Source of the DNA: Trichoplusia ni
Lineage: Eukaryota > Arthropoda > Insecta > Lepidoptera > Noctuidae
Direction of reading: 5' to 3'
NCBI RefSeq assembly: GCF_003590095.1
Contig: NC_039502.1
Coordinates: 2,728,001 to 2,792,000 of the forward strand
Length of the DNA stretch: 64,000 nt
The translations under genes and the position numbers were made by a program. A model generated the notes under the pieces. The model was not told the origin of the DNA. It saw only the letters and a program-made list of their open reading frames with translations, and searched no databases. Of this stretch, positions 25,849-38,683 are shown in pieces; positions within the stretch are counted from its first letter, which is position 1, and each line of letters opens with the position of its first letter.

Positions 25849-26740
25849 ATCAAAATTACATGCGTTGATACTCCGATTTAATTGTTTTATTTAAATCACT
25901 AAACCAATTCATCCCCCAATCCTAAAAAAGTTCCCAAAAATCTACATAAGTTCTCTAAATAAACAAACTTCAAATCTTGACATTCAATTTACTTTCCCTT
26001 TATTTGACCCTTCAATCAAACGACTAGATTACTTTAGAAAGACTAAACGGCGTCACAGCATAAAAACTCTTTCTTTCAATAGAACTATTAATATGACAAT
26101 CGAATAGATTAGTCGAGTAAAGCGGGTTCATGGTAGTTGGTTCTTAGAAGCAGGCCTCACTTTCGTTCGATGGCGACGGCCTGTCTACTGGAATTCCCAA
26201 CAATGGGCCGCTAAGGTGTAATTATGGTTTGATGACTGTTATATTAGGAGTCATGTTGGATAAAAATAATTAATTAAAGTTTTGTTGTGTATGTAAAGTG
26301 ATTTGTTGCTTTTTTGCTTGTAAAGACATTTTTATGTTCTATATTTTTAAGGTTTTATACACAAAGGGTAAAAACGAAACCTTATTACTAAGGTAGCGCC
26401 GTTTGTCAGTTACCAGTTACCAGGCTGTATCTAATGATTCGCTAGATCTACAAATATTAAAAATATCGATCGAAGTAGCCTTAAATTCATTTGTCACCCA
26501 AACGATATATTTTTAACCTACTTGAAAAACGTACGTAAACGTTGTACGTGTGATGCGTGTGTGAAGTGGGTAAGGTTTCATTAAGAACTATTCAGAAGTT
26601 AGGTTCAAATCCTGTCTCGAGCTTAAAATTATTTTGTTAAGATAAATAAGACCTTCTATATGTTAGGATCGCACGCATCGCTATTTGATAGCACTACGAC
26701 GATGACGACAATAGCAAGGAGGTTTGACAATTCAAACTAA

Positions 26741-26993
26741 TCTATACTAATATATAAAGCTGAAGAGTTTGTTTGTTTGTTTGAACGCGCTAATCTCAGG
26801 AACTACTGGTCCAAATCGAAAAATTCTTTTTGTGTTGAATAGACCATTCATCGAGAAAGGCTTTAGGCTATAATCCATCACGCTGCGACTAATAGGAGCA
26901 AAGATACAATGGAAAATGTGAAGAAAGCAGGGCAGGTATAAATCATAACCTATATCTTTTACCCACGGGGACGAAGTCGCGGGCAACAGCTAG
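26741..26993 (+). mobile_element. Nonautonomous Helitron, family A, copy 2
   Basis: Intact ends A|TC...GGGCAACAGCTAG|T with the GGGGACGAAGTCGCGGG hairpin. Very close to copy 1, with a short deletion near aatagacc. A short antisense frame across it is only a shadow of the repeat. Confidence 0.8.
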
Positions 26994-26999
26994 TATTAG

Positions 27000-29900
27000 A
27001 TAAAATTGTGACCAAAAGCTTACCGTCTATATTTTTGCGTTACTTTTTTTATTATTCCCCCGTACCAAGGAGTTAGATCCTTGTATCGCACACACATTTA
27101 CCTTATACATGAACAATGAACTACAATGCGGAAGAATCACAGAGTGATGCAAAAATAACAAGAAGTAGGAGCATAAATATAAAGATAGTGCTTCCTAACA
27201 CCCTGTATACCAAAGCCGTTTATAACGTTCGTAAAAAACTCATAAAAAATAAAAAAATCAGGTCATAGTCCGCCGTTATCTTCCTCTTATCTCGCGCTTC
27301 ATAGAAAAGCCTTTACGTCACGGTTTTCTAATAATCTTTTAGATACTTAGTAACTATTGACAAAGGTTATCAAATTTAAACAAATTAAAAGTATCATCGT
27401 TAATTAATTCTAGAAGGCACTTAATTAATAAACTAAAACTAAACATGATAAGACAAAATATCAGTTGTTTCTAGGAAAAAAAAGACTTTTTTTTTAAGTT
27501 TTTTAACGTCCCACTTCTTGATATTATTTTTTAGAGGTCACCTGTTTTTGGTCAGCCTGCTGAAGGTCAAACCTAAAGACAAGCTGTCTGTGCTTCTGTA
27601 TCTCAAGAATGGCTAGTCTGTTGAAATTTTCGCAGATGTACTTCTGTTGCTAGAACAACAATTTTTTTTACTGTCCGTTTTTATGTCAATTCCCAAATAT
27701 ATTAGGTACTGTAAGAAGTGGCGGTAGCTCCTTGGTCATGTTAAAATTTTAATAGTTGAACATTTTTGAGCCTAATTTAAAAAAAATGAATTAACACAAC
27801 AGAACAACGTGTATCATACCAAATCTTGTTATTTACTTAAACCGCTTTAAACCAAAGATAAAAAGATTTAAAACATTATCTGTTACTAATGAGACATTTT
27901 AAAATTACAGAGACACATTCCTTGCTCTTCGTGACGTAACCAATTACCGCTTATAATAACGCACGGCAATTTACAAAATGACATTCCGACCGATATGTCA
28001 TTTGTGGACGAAATTACGAAGCAATTTGCCTCCGGCTAAGATGCGGGCTAGTTTGTGCTAATGATGAAAGGACTTTGGGCTTAAGGCTACTGACATCATG
28101 AGATTTACTCGAGATTTATATAGATATATTGAGAAAATGTCGTGGTAATGTTGCGGTTTTATGAGACGATATTTATGCACAAAGATGTTTTTAACAAAAT
28201 GTAGGGAAGTGCTTTTGTTCGGGCTTGAAATGTTGACCCTTCTTTTTTAATTATTTAGATTCCACGAACGAAGTGTAGATCATCGTGAACCAATGTAAAT
28301 TCTAAATGTCGTGAAACAATCTGGTGGACTACCGCCTCCTTTAATACCTAATGTTTTTGCAGTTTCAGATGCCAATCTCTGTTCTACAACTGACCGAAAT
28401 CTGAATCGAAAACTCGGTGGGAGAGCTAGGTGATAATTCAATCCTTTTCTTAATAGGAAGAACTCGATTACAATGCAAATTGAACCTTAATGGGTTAAAT
28501 TTATAGTAGCATTTGTTGAACTACTATGAAAAACCAATACGCCTTTTGTAGGAGTATATTATAATAATTACACACACTCTGTGTCAAAATTAATACAGAA
28601 ACCGATATTACTTTTTTGTAAGTAGGTATAGAATTAGGTATAGCACAATCTGCGTTTCATTAAAATGAGCAGTCAATCTTCTAGCGTTCAGCTTTGTGAA
28701 TAGATCTACGTTTATGTTTATTTGAAGACACATGCGTTTTAACGATTGTTTGACATTTGGCAAACGCTTATTTTGACTACTAAGACAATGTATGTCACAA
28801 ACATTAATCATTAACAAATAAACTCGTGGCATGTAGATTTCTGATCTTAGGATATTTTTAATCCTACTCATAGTTTCATTTGAAATGATGTTAAAAAATC
28901 TACTAAAACAATGCTAAGATACATTTTAAATAGATCAACCTAGATCCACTTTAATATTGTATTGAGAGTGCTCTCACCGATAATTTCCAGGCTATCTATA
29001 AATATAGGGTGCGATAGAGACAAAATATTTGCTACATTGCTCTGTCTCTTTCAGCTACATAGTCGGGTTTGGAATTTTGTAATTAGAACATGATAAATTG
29101 AAATGATTGTTCTATATTATTTATTATACACCAGTTTCTTTCACAAGTGTGTTTATTTGTTTCAAAATAAAATTCTAAATGTTAAACTTTTATATGTAAC
29201 TAAAAACTTGTATATTTTTATATGTCAAGTAAACCATGGCACATAGCTAGTATGCATAACCTTAAAACAAGGCCATTGCAAAATGACCTCTATGGACATA
29301 CTTAAACGAGGTATAATTTATAGAGCGGTCTTTTTGCTCAAAGGGGGTAATTTTGCATGTCATTATGTAGAGTCCGTCGCTTGCGCATTGGTGGACGGCA
29401 GGAGGCGGCGCAGGCGCAGCAATGGCGGCTAAGATAATTGACACTTTGACGATATTTATTTAAATTGCTAGCTTTTGGTTCCTACTAGATGGATATAGTT
29501 ATGCTGTTTTAATGAACTGGTATGTAATACCTAATTAACAGTGTTGGTCGGTAGAAGTAAATAGGTTGAGGCTGTGTAGCTACCACAGATGTTGAAAAGG
29601 TGTTCACAGAAATTTTTCAAGGACGTAAGAGTTGTTAGATTGTTACAACTTATACAATTATTTATCTACCTATTAAATTTTATAAGTGAAAGATCAAATT
29701 GTTGCCAAAGATCAATGGAGCGCTATGTTTCGCCTTCATGGCAAAACATAGCGCTCCTTATGTATATTTAACACCAGCATTTAATGTACCTATGTTTAAC
29801 AAATAAATATTCTTGATTCTTGGTTGCTTCATTTTTGTTCTTAATAACTAGACTTTTGCGAAAGGTTTGAAAAAAAAATATTAGGTAAATACTTACTTGT

Positions 29901-30580
29901 GTATGATGTTAAAAGCAGTGAAGTTCGATGCGGATGTAGTAGTGTAAGTAGTCTTCTAGTTAAAAAAGATGCTTACATAATATATTAATTAATTATTAAT
30001 ATTTTTCTTAATATTCAAACAAGTGAAACATGATATAATGAAAAGTATTAAATTCACAAAAAATGAATAGATAGCAATAGTTTATTTATTTCGTTGCTTC
30101 TGTATTTGACAAAAATGTTGTGCCACATAGAATAATCAAAAATGTAACCATACTTTAAATATATCAATTAATTTCGAGTTCAATGATTATGTCCAAAGAT
30201 TTATCATACATACATTAAAAGTGCCATCTAGCGGGGAGTAGCAGAAGCTTATGTAGCAATTGAACACAATGCTTTTAGTAGATTAAACGATAACTTATCA
30301 GATATAAATATAAAACTATCCTCTACCTTTAAATATCTATTTTACGCACAATTACAGAATACAGATGTCTGGTATTTTGTTCAGATTGCTGCAGACTGCA
30401 GAGCCGACAATATTAGTTTTAGTGATTAACACTAGATGGCAGTATTTTCAGTAAGCCATGTGAGTCAAATTTTCCTACACGATTTAGGTAGTAAATAGGG
30501 CAGGCGATTGTCTATTTTACGGAAACAGTAATTAACAGTATTAAAGTGGTATTTTTCTAATGCCTTATAGTTTAAATAGT
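27000..30580. other. Noncoding with repeat scraps
   Basis: A GGGTTCCGTA-family fragment at about 27590-27670. A GC-rich patch at 29395-29440 (GACGGCAGGAGGCGGCGCAG) and the hairpin at 29717. CCATCTAGCGG is at 30223-30233 and CTAGATGGCAG at 30432-30442. No gene. Confidence 0.45.
29717..29757. repeat. Near-perfect 18-bp hairpin with 5-base loop
   Basis: GGAGCGCTATGTTTCGCC, loop TTCAT, GGCAAAACATAGCGCTCC: 17 of 18 pairs match. It sits about 50 bases before an AACAAATAAATATTCTTGATTC run that resembles a transposon or transcript 3' end. It could be a small foldback, a transcript-end hairpin or a small-RNA precursor. Confidence 0.8.
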
Positions 30581-30582
30581 TT

Positions 30583-31045
30583 CCGGCCTTAAGGGCAACT
30601 AGAAAAAGAAGCACAGGTCTTAGATCCAAGTATCAAAACATGCTAGTGAGTTGCAACACGGCTTTATTAAAAAAGGGCATAATGGGAATGGCACCTGTCA
30701 TATACAATAAAATTCCGGACTCTATTAAAAACCAACCAGTCCGCGTGTTTAGACAACGACTTGCCTCGTTCTTAAAAGATAATGTTATTATTGTTTAAAT
30801 GAGTTCTTAAATGATAATATTGTTAATTAAATAAGATGTAAAATATAGATGTAGATCTTAAAAAAAATGTATTTTAAAATTCTTATTATTATTCTTATAT
30901 TATATAATTTGAAGTCTTTCTCCAGTTATACTGTTTGCATACCTTATGGTAAAATGTACAAGGTCCCTAATGTTTTTTCTGTAACACCACTAAATGTGTA
31001 TTTGATACCTGCCTTTTGTGCGAATAAAGAGGTTTGAGTTTGAGT
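30583..31045 (+). mobile_element. 3' end of a LINE: C-terminal RT-protein remnant plus UTR
   Basis: Frame 30583-30798 encodes about 70 residues including RATRKRSTGLRSKYQ, MGMAPVIYNKIPDSIKN and FRQRLASFLKDN. This is the C-terminal 'YNKIPxSIK...F...L' block typical of CR1/Jockey-type LINE ORF2 proteins, ending at TAA. An AT-rich UTR follows, ending GAATAAAGAGGTTTGAGTTTGAG. The rest of the ORF2 is absent (5' truncation). Confidence 0.65.
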
Positions 31046-31479
31046 TTTATCCTTATACGTTTTAATTAACTAACATTCAAAACAACCGCGAACATCTATC
31101 ATTAAAAAAAAACAAAGAATCTAAAAACAGCGCCAGATTCCATATAAAAGACAAGTCCATACAAATGTCCGCCGATAGCTAAGTCCTGAGGCGTTCCCAT
31201 CCCTCTCTGCGGATAGAACACAAATACTAGATAACAAGGAATACTCCCAAAAGACGAACAAGTATTGTATTGAGAGACAAAACAATGAAACTTTCCCTCC
31301 CAGCGGTTGACTTTACGAAATTGATTATATTTTATTTTCATTCCATAATACAACTTTTTCTAGATCTTTTTGAGGGAAAAGCTTTCAGTTTCAGTGTTTT
31401 GCGATAAATTGATTCGATTGAAACGAATAAGTTTTATTTATTTGACTTTATCATAGTCTCTTTATTTTTGGCCTTCTTT

Positions 31480-31680
31480 TCTTCAACGGCTGCCACCCTA
31501 AGTACTTTTTCACATAATAATACATTCAAGTCATATGTATGGATAAGGACATCCAGACTCAGGACAAGCATTCGTGGATCACAAAAATGCTTGTTCCACT
31601 CGATGATCAAACCGCGGGTCGCGCAAGGTGGTTTTGATGACGTGGTGACCTCAAGCACTTGGATAGCCGTGCAATCGACT
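31480..31680 (-). mobile_element. tRNA-headed SINE, second copy, degraded
   Basis: The minus strand has GCACGGCTATCCAAGTGCTT..., CGCGGTTTGATCATCGAG (decayed B box) and a body with CACGAATGCTTGTCCTGAGTC and GGATGTCCTTATCC. Same family as 25590-25848. Overlapping frames on both strands are repeat shadows. Confidence 0.55.
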
Positions 31681-32039
31681 ATTTGTACACCTTATATTCT
31701 TACTAAATCAAATTTTTGTAATGTCTGTAGTTTTTGACGCCCACTGTTATGCGCCAAAAAAAGGGGCATTAAAGACACGGATAGTTATTCTTAGCAACAA
31801 ATTAAATAATAACGTCTCTATATTTTCTGATATAACAGGCGCCAGTCCGTTACTCAACATAGTTGGAAGACGATGGCGAGGCGATCGTGTAAAAAATTAA
31901 TTTGTCCTCCGGGTCACCATTCCCGGCCAATGAATGCTTAATGCGTCGTGATTGAGTCCAGCTGGGACAGTTTATAAAAAAGTTTACTGCTTTTTATGAG
32001 TTTGAGGGAAGTTTTGCTTTCTAGAAAAAAAATTTCTGT

Positions 32040-32225
32040 ATCCAGACGCTAAAAAAAACAGACCCGGCCAGATATTACTGAGGTTCGCTGTCCGTTCGCC
32101 TGTCCGTCAATCCATGCGTTCTTCAACAAGATGCATCTCATGAACCGTGATAACTAGACATGTGTACTTTTTTACAGATGATGTATTTCTGCTTGCACTA
32201 TAACAACAATACTAAAATTAATGAT
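32040..32225 (-). repeat. Fragment of the GGGTTCCGTA-type repeat
   Basis: The text GACCCGGCCAGA..., CATCTCATGAACCGTGATAA and AGATGATGTATTTCTG with CTATAACAACAATACTAAAA corresponds to the body of the short family member in reverse. Related fragments lie near 27590-27670, 34800-34880 and 59390-59455 (ATACATCAT-TGTGAAAG text). All are degraded and lack one or both ends. Confidence 0.4.
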
Positions 32226-32489
32226 CGAGGTAAAGCAACACATTTATTTATTAGATTTTATTCATGTAGATAACAAAATTACTGACAAAAAGTTGTCGTG
32301 AATCTTTATTGTCAAAGTTTCACACACACAAATCTTTCATAGAAATGTAATAGTACAGTGTAAGCAAAATTGTAACACTGTTGCATTAATACTAGGATGG
32401 TATTATAGTCCGAGAGTTGACGTGCCACCGGCCAGCGCAGCTTAATTATTTATTTATTATATTAATTACTCATGACAGAGACAAGTGGA

Positions 32490-32555
32490 AGAAGAGTGGG
32501 GAGGCCTTTGCCCAGCAGTGGGACATTCCAGGCTAGTAATAATAATAATAATAAT
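32490..32555 (+). mobile_element. LINE 3' tail with TAA repeat
   Basis: TGGGGAGGCCTTTGCCCAGCAGTGGGACATTCCAGGCT followed by (TAA)n. This is the stereotyped 3' end of a lepidopteran LINE. A second example with a GATGATGAT tail is at 45940-46006 (GGGGAGGCCTATGCCCAGCAGTGGGAGG). Confidence 0.55.
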
Positions 32556-32888
32556 TAATTACTTAATTATATTCTTTAATTGTTTCTTTATCTGGTTTTA
32601 TTCTTAGTTAAAAAAAGGTTTCAGTTTCAGATGTTCCTACTTGTCTCATAGTATTTAGCTGCATGAAGAACGGTACCAACATGGACGTATGAAACTATTT
32701 GCGTACAGGTATGATGTAAGTATTTCTTTGTTTACATTTTGATTTCATTTTTTATTTTCTTGTGAGGACACGTCATACATAATGATATAACAGAGGACTT
32801 CTCAAAGATTTCAATTAATTTAATTTACCCTCATTGAATGCAGTCGGTTAAAACTGACGTGTGTTTATCTACACCAAACAAACTTTAT

Positions 32889-32988
32889 ATACACCAAATT
32901 TTACCGAAATCGGTCCGGTCGTTCGAGCGTAAAGTGGTAACAAAAACACTCATACACACATACACACATACAAACTTATAATATATGC
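32889..32988 (+). mobile_element. Retroelement 3' end (CGAAATCGGTCC type)
   Basis: ACACCAAATTTTACCGAAATCGGTCCGGTCGTTCGAGCG followed by a CA-rich run (ATACACACATACACACATACAAAC) and TATAATATA. This is a very common lepidopteran repeat terminus. A shorter relative is inside receptor intron 5 (54870-54905, TCAAAATCGGTCCAGCCG). Confidence 0.5.
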
Positions 32989-32999
32989 GTTATGTAGCC

Positions 33000-35900
33000 A
33001 TCATTAACAAAAAAAAACAATATTTTGCCAAAAAAGAACATGTCCAAAATATAGTTTACAAAATAACACGAACAACATTTAATCGCTTTGAATACAAAAC
33101 TAAGTGAAACCACAATAAACACTCCATCCTTTGTACGGGTGAAGTCAAAGGTGGTAACTGGCAACCCTGGATCTGCATAAGTTCAGAGCATACAGCCAGT
33201 TCTGACGATAAGCCCGTGAGCTACCCCTAAAGCCTTTTGTGTGACTATCTGGCAACACTGAACACTGCACTCGATGATCCGGATTAGGCTTGGTTTTTAA
33301 TTTACTTCGTAATGCTTTTTTAATTTCAATATTTGTAACAGTTTATTCATTGCATTTAACGTGGTTTATAGTTATTTCAACAAATTAACAAACGTTCTGC
33401 CAGTTGAATTGAAGAAATGAACTCTTGTTTAAACATTTGTTTTAAATTTTGCATTTCTTTATATAATGTGTATGTCTATTTGTTGGGAGCAATCTAACTA
33501 CTCGTGGTACTTTAAAAAAATAACCGCCTTCTAAAAAGGAGGTTACTCAATTCTGCCGTATTTATGCTTTTTTTATTTATTTATTTTTAATTACTCTATC
33601 GAAAATAATATTCTAATACATCCTAACCTTCAGATCTTCACGATAGTTTGTAAAAAATAATCTCAAAATACATGCTTATTACCTAGACATGCGAGTCTAA
33701 TTACCTGTCTGAATATTTTATGAACTGATTAAAACAAGCACCTATAGACTCTAATTCAAAACAACCACAGAAAGGGTTGCACGTCTGATCATAAAAACAA
33801 AGTAACTGTTAATTATGAAATACACCTTTATTTATATTATAAGCGCTCTAATTAACTAACTTTAATTAATCTCTTCGCGAAAGTCCGAAATTCGAAACTA
33901 AAGGGCAAGGGAATCAGTATTTACTTATCTCCAGTGCCTGTACCATGAACTCTTTGAACAAGACTATTGCTATTGTGTGCGAGAGATGGCGCTCTAAAGT
34001 TTACCTAGCATCGTCTCTTTCCCACAACGATAACGATCTTACAATAAAAAATCGTAGTAAGGTAATGTTATTAAATTAGATGCTTGGAGTTTGAATACTT
34101 TAAGTCTTGCACTATGCTTTAATTGTCTAGTTCTAACAACACCCTGATTCGCCCACACGACATTGGTTTTAAAAGTATTCTGTGAAATTAAAAACGGAAA
34201 ACCACCTCTTTTTCTTGTTAGAAGTATTTCGGAGATGAGCATGAGAATATTAAAACCTCATTGGTGATAAATAGTTCGCAACCTCTTTCATAAAACCTAT
34301 ATAGTTACTGTTCGCGCCAACACTGGCTGGTTGTAAAATAGAAGCGCGGGTATATTTGAATTTAGAATAGTGGATTATAAGTTTGAAGATGGTCGTGTTA
34401 CTAAGTGATTACTGCGTAATATTAAAGTTAGTAATTGTTGAGGCGTAATTGATGATTGTGTTGTTAATATTGTGAATATAGATTGTGTAAAGTGACTTAA
34501 TAATGTGTAATGATTGGCCAGCGCAAGGCTGGGGAGTTTGTTGCGCCGTTTGTTCTCTCTAGCGCGCTTAGCAAGCGGTCACGGGCGGGCGTTGTTGGGA
34601 ATATGTCCAGATAGGTTTAGGATTAAACGATAATGAGATAATGAGGCGTGAATGTGTGTTTTATTGAATATCCCTATCCCGATGTCGGATATCTTGACAC
34701 CCAAAAGAGAGCCACGCCGACAAGTAAATATATATTTCACCTTAAAAATCACGGTTAAATGCGAAAACCATTTCTTTTGTGGATATTTTGATATAGGTAC
34801 CGACAACAAAAATACATCATTTGTGAAAGTGCCATCTGTTTGGCTGCATCGGGCAGACAGTGGACCTTTAGCACCACCACCCTTTTGATACGAAACTTAA
34901 AAACGGAGACGGTATTCTGTATTGTAACTTCCTCACCGCGCTCTTTAATTATACCCATGTAAAAATTGTAAAAATTGTAATTTGCATTATATAATACCAT
35001 AACAGCTGATAACAGAATGCTTATAACATTAATAATCGTTCACTGCAATTTGTCGATAAATGTTACGCAAATTGATATTACTATCCACTCACATAAATTG
35101 ACAACAAATCAATCAAATTGTATTGTTAACATATTAAACCCTATGCCTCTACCCGCTAGCTGAAACTAAATGTAACAATTTGCGTGGTATTGAATAGAAT
35201 GAACAACATTGGTTAGAACATTAGGTTCTGTTATTTCAATGTAGATAATGATGACAATATATTCCTATCATTTTCTACTGATATTTAACATGTAATCTAC
35301 CTTTTTATTATATTAAATAAAAAAATTGAAAGAAAAAAAGAAGTTCTTACTGACATAAAAATACAGTTCAGCTTAAATGTAACCCTGACGCCTGTGCTAG
35401 GCTTAAAGCCTGTGTTACAGGAGCCAGTGTCTTCGCCCGTTTAGGTTATATATAATATCTTTATCTTAATACTAACTTAAAATTAACACTTTGAATTTAT
35501 ATAAAACTTATTATTGTTTAAACTGTATTAATGAGATCATTTTAAGTGTATGTATGTGTGTGTGGGAGTGTGCGTGCATGTGTGTGTGCGTGTGGTGTTA
35601 TCATATTAGTCTTTGTAGTATGTTTTCAGTATGCAATTTGTACTTTATTACTTTTGAATTTGAATGTGTTTAAAATCCAATCGCCAATTCACCTTCCCAC
35701 AAAAATTCCCCAATAATTTCGTGTTTTATGTTTGATCCCGAAAATTCACGGTTCGTTTAAGTTCGACTTATTAGATTTGTGCCACGTATAGCCTTATGAA
35801 TTATTCAGGAGTTACATTCAACCTTTTCTTTGTCGAGTAATATAATAAAATAGTGGTTTCCAAGTCACACGTGACTGCATCTTTTATGTGAAGACGCCAC

Positions 35901-36470
35901 GCGAGCGAATTTTTGAATCAAGAATTTTGCTTCGATTTTGTTCATTTAATTTTTCGTAAACCTTAGCCTTTAAAAGGGTTTTACGTGAGAAAAATATTTA
36001 AATATAGAATAGCTTTTTTTTTCAAGTTGGAATATTATTTTAATTATTCGTCAATTATCATTCTCATAAATGTAATGTACAAAATAGGCACGTAGGGAAC
36101 TCATATTGTCTAATTTTTGATGCGTGAAGTCAGTTGTCTAACATTTTGTCTATCAAGAACACTAATTCGTATTGTTTTTCTCTTATATTTTCGCTTCGTT
36201 TATTTACAAAGCCGTCCACAAACAACTGACTTTCCAAACATTGAAGATCCTGTTACATAAACTCGTGAACTCGAACAACACTGGAGTTTTCTTTTCAAGA
36301 AAATTTTAGCATCACAAAAGGTATCCGTTCTGGGGAATGTTCGCTCGACTGCAGGCGTTACGAGAATAATGTATGGTATCGACAATGTCAGCGTAAGGTG
36401 ACAGTTTTGAGTTTTTGATATAGGAGTGAATTAAATGGTCCAAAGAAAGGAAAGAAAACATTCATATATA
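33000..36470. other. Noncoding with repeat scraps
   Basis: ACCGCCTTCTAAAAAGGAGG (33523-33542) is a common lepidopteran repeat motif with a small stem. 34500-34600 (TTGCGCCGTTTGTTCTCTCT, AGCAAGCGGTCACGGGCGGG) looks like a transposon fragment. 35390-35440 has GCCTGTGCTAGGCTTAAAGCC. Frames overlapping on both strands at 34579-35000 are not convincing. Confidence 0.4.
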
Positions 36471-36478
36471 CAAATATA

Positions 36479-36600
36479 TCTATACTAATATTATAAAAGC
36501 GAAAGAATTAGAATTTTTTTTGTCCGTCTGTCTGGTAATGGTATACCGAAAGTCTGGAGCCTGAGAAAGGATGGGAAGGTCAAAGTTAATACGAAATATG
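36479..36600 (+). mobile_element. Helitron 5'-end fragment, family C
   Basis: Begins A|TCTATACTAATATTATAAAAGC and GTCCGTCTGTCTGG, like the 13055 element, then diverges. No CTAG end with hairpin was found, so the 3' boundary is a guess. Confidence 0.4.
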
Positions 36601-37671
36601 TAATATTCTAGTAGTTGAAATGAAAAGACAATCTATTTATAATATGTTTAAGTAGCTGCTAAACTTGTCCGCTGTCACTCCCAACTAGAAAAAAACACTG
36701 AAGTTGATACGATAACCAAATATTAATAAATCCATAAAATAAATGATGTTCACAAATATAACATACTTACTGTATTTTTTATCTCCAAAAGTTCCATTTT
36801 CAATCTTTCTCTCTTATAAAACTGTTGATTCACGAAATCTTAGATTCTGCGGACCCACGGTGACTCTCATTTCGTAAAGCTGAGTTGACAACCTCTTGTG
36901 TGATGTCTTAATATAATATTAACCACGAAAACTCTATTGAATGAAAATTACTTTCCTTATTCTATGAATAAAAATCATCTAGACACGTGTAGGCTTAATT
37001 TTTAATATCCATTGGGACACTAACTGAATTTCTTTAGCTGAATGTTTTTCGTCAGACTCCAAATACTTCTGAGAAAATCGAATCAAGTTTTGTTTATTTC
37101 ATTTTAGATGTATTGAATTATTTTTTTTATAAATATTGATACAGCACTGTGTTAAGTCAAATAAATATGTGATGTTTTAAATTTGAAAAAGATTGACGTG
37201 TTATTTCAGAAAAATGTTTTATTAAAATTAATGTACCAATTAATTTATAGATACATACAGAAGGCATATACAAGAATAAAAAGTATTTGAAGAAGTTCCA
37301 TTCCGGGTAATCGAAACCGAAAGACCAGCTATGCTGACAAATATTGCTTATAATATTATTAGGTAACGGCTCACTTAGGTATATGTATTACGTCCAGTTT
37401 CTGACCCAACCAGAGATCTTAGTTATGAACTAACTTGGCGGCAGACTTCAGTTGATACCGGTTGCTTGCTTGAAGAAAGTGGTTTACTTTCAATATTCAA
37501 AGAAGGTTATTAATACAAGGCCGAGATCTGTTTTTCATATTTCTATTTCCTTTATTTCATTAAAATACATATAAATTACATTTTTAAATATATATAAATA
37601 ACAACATACATTTAAAAATATAAAAAATAGTGTCCAACCGGCAACGGGTACAGGGCCCAAGCTGCCGGTGG

Positions 37672-38682
37672 TCAGGGCTCCAGAGAGAGGAACCTCCTCA
37701 CGATGCGCGCCGTGTCCAGAAGTACCGCTTTCTGAATCAAACCCTTGACCCAGACGCCCAACGAGAGCCTCCGAAGATGTTGATCGAGGCTCTTGGCTAT
37801 TAAGCCATTGGCACTTACGACTATCGGGACAATGATTGCCGAGTCCACCTCCCACAAGTCGACAACCTCGTGAGCTAAATCCAAATATTTCAATTGTTTT
37901 TCTTTTTCTGCTTTCACGAGGTTCTCGTCATGGGGGATAGTGATATCAACAATCATTGTCCGACGCTCTGATCGATCGATCACCACTATATCAGGCTTAT
38001 TGGCAACAATAGTCCTGTCAGTGATGATAGATCGATCCCAGTACAGTGTGATATAACCACTTTCGAGAACTGGGTCGGGCACATACTTATAGTACGGCAC
38101 CTCAGATTCCACAAGTTTGTATTTCAGAGCAAGCTGCTGATGGATAATCCTGGCCACTTGGTTATGTCTGTGCAAGTATTCACCGTTAGCAAGACGAGAA
38201 CATCCCGAAACTATATGTCTCAAGGATTCACCGGGACAGTGACATGCCCGACAGATGTCAACTGTACCATCCTTAATTATATATTTTCGGTAGTTATTCG
38301 TCATGATAACTTCATCCATAATTGCACATACAAACCCTTCGGTTTCTCCAAAGAGATCTCCGAAGCGTAGCCAGGCCACGGACGCTAAGAAATCTACATC
38401 GGCCCCGTGAAGGGTCCGATAATAGCGTCCGTGTAGCTCCTTGCTTTGCCATACATCTTTGCGGTCTTTGACGCTTAGTACGATAGGTTTGTGCCAGTTC
38501 TCTTTACCTAGAGAGAGCGGAGTGAAGCCCTTATCCACTGCCACCACATCTCGGTGCATCCCCACGTCCACTCGGAGGAAATACTCCCTGAGGTTACATA
38601 CCTCGCGATTATGGAGGGTCTTGGCATTTAGGAAGCCACGACCCCCACACTTTCGCGGGATATATAACCTCATTATATCCCC
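37672..38682 (-). pseudogene. CCHC finger and restriction-like endonuclease part of R4/Dong-like element
   Basis: Resumes the retrotransposon protein in the next frame at DIMRLYIPRKCGGRGFLN and runs to the stop at 37672. It carries CRACHCPGESLRHIVSGC (a C-x2-C-x8-H-x4-C finger). This is followed by KPDIVVID, VDITIP and the Lys-rich EKEKQLKYLD, the PD-(D/E)xK-type endonuclease core used by R2/R4 elements for target cleavage. No internal stop. Together with the upstream RT it would be one continuous frame but for the single indel. A separate start codon (M at 38778) exists, but its first ~30 codons are out-of-frame RT sequence. Confidence 0.85.
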
Positions 38683-38683
38683 C

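Noticed and set aside
34579..35000. Three overlapping frames of 76-81 residues on both strands
   Set aside because: They overlap mutually and include a fragment of a dispersed repeat; no recognisable motif or splice support.
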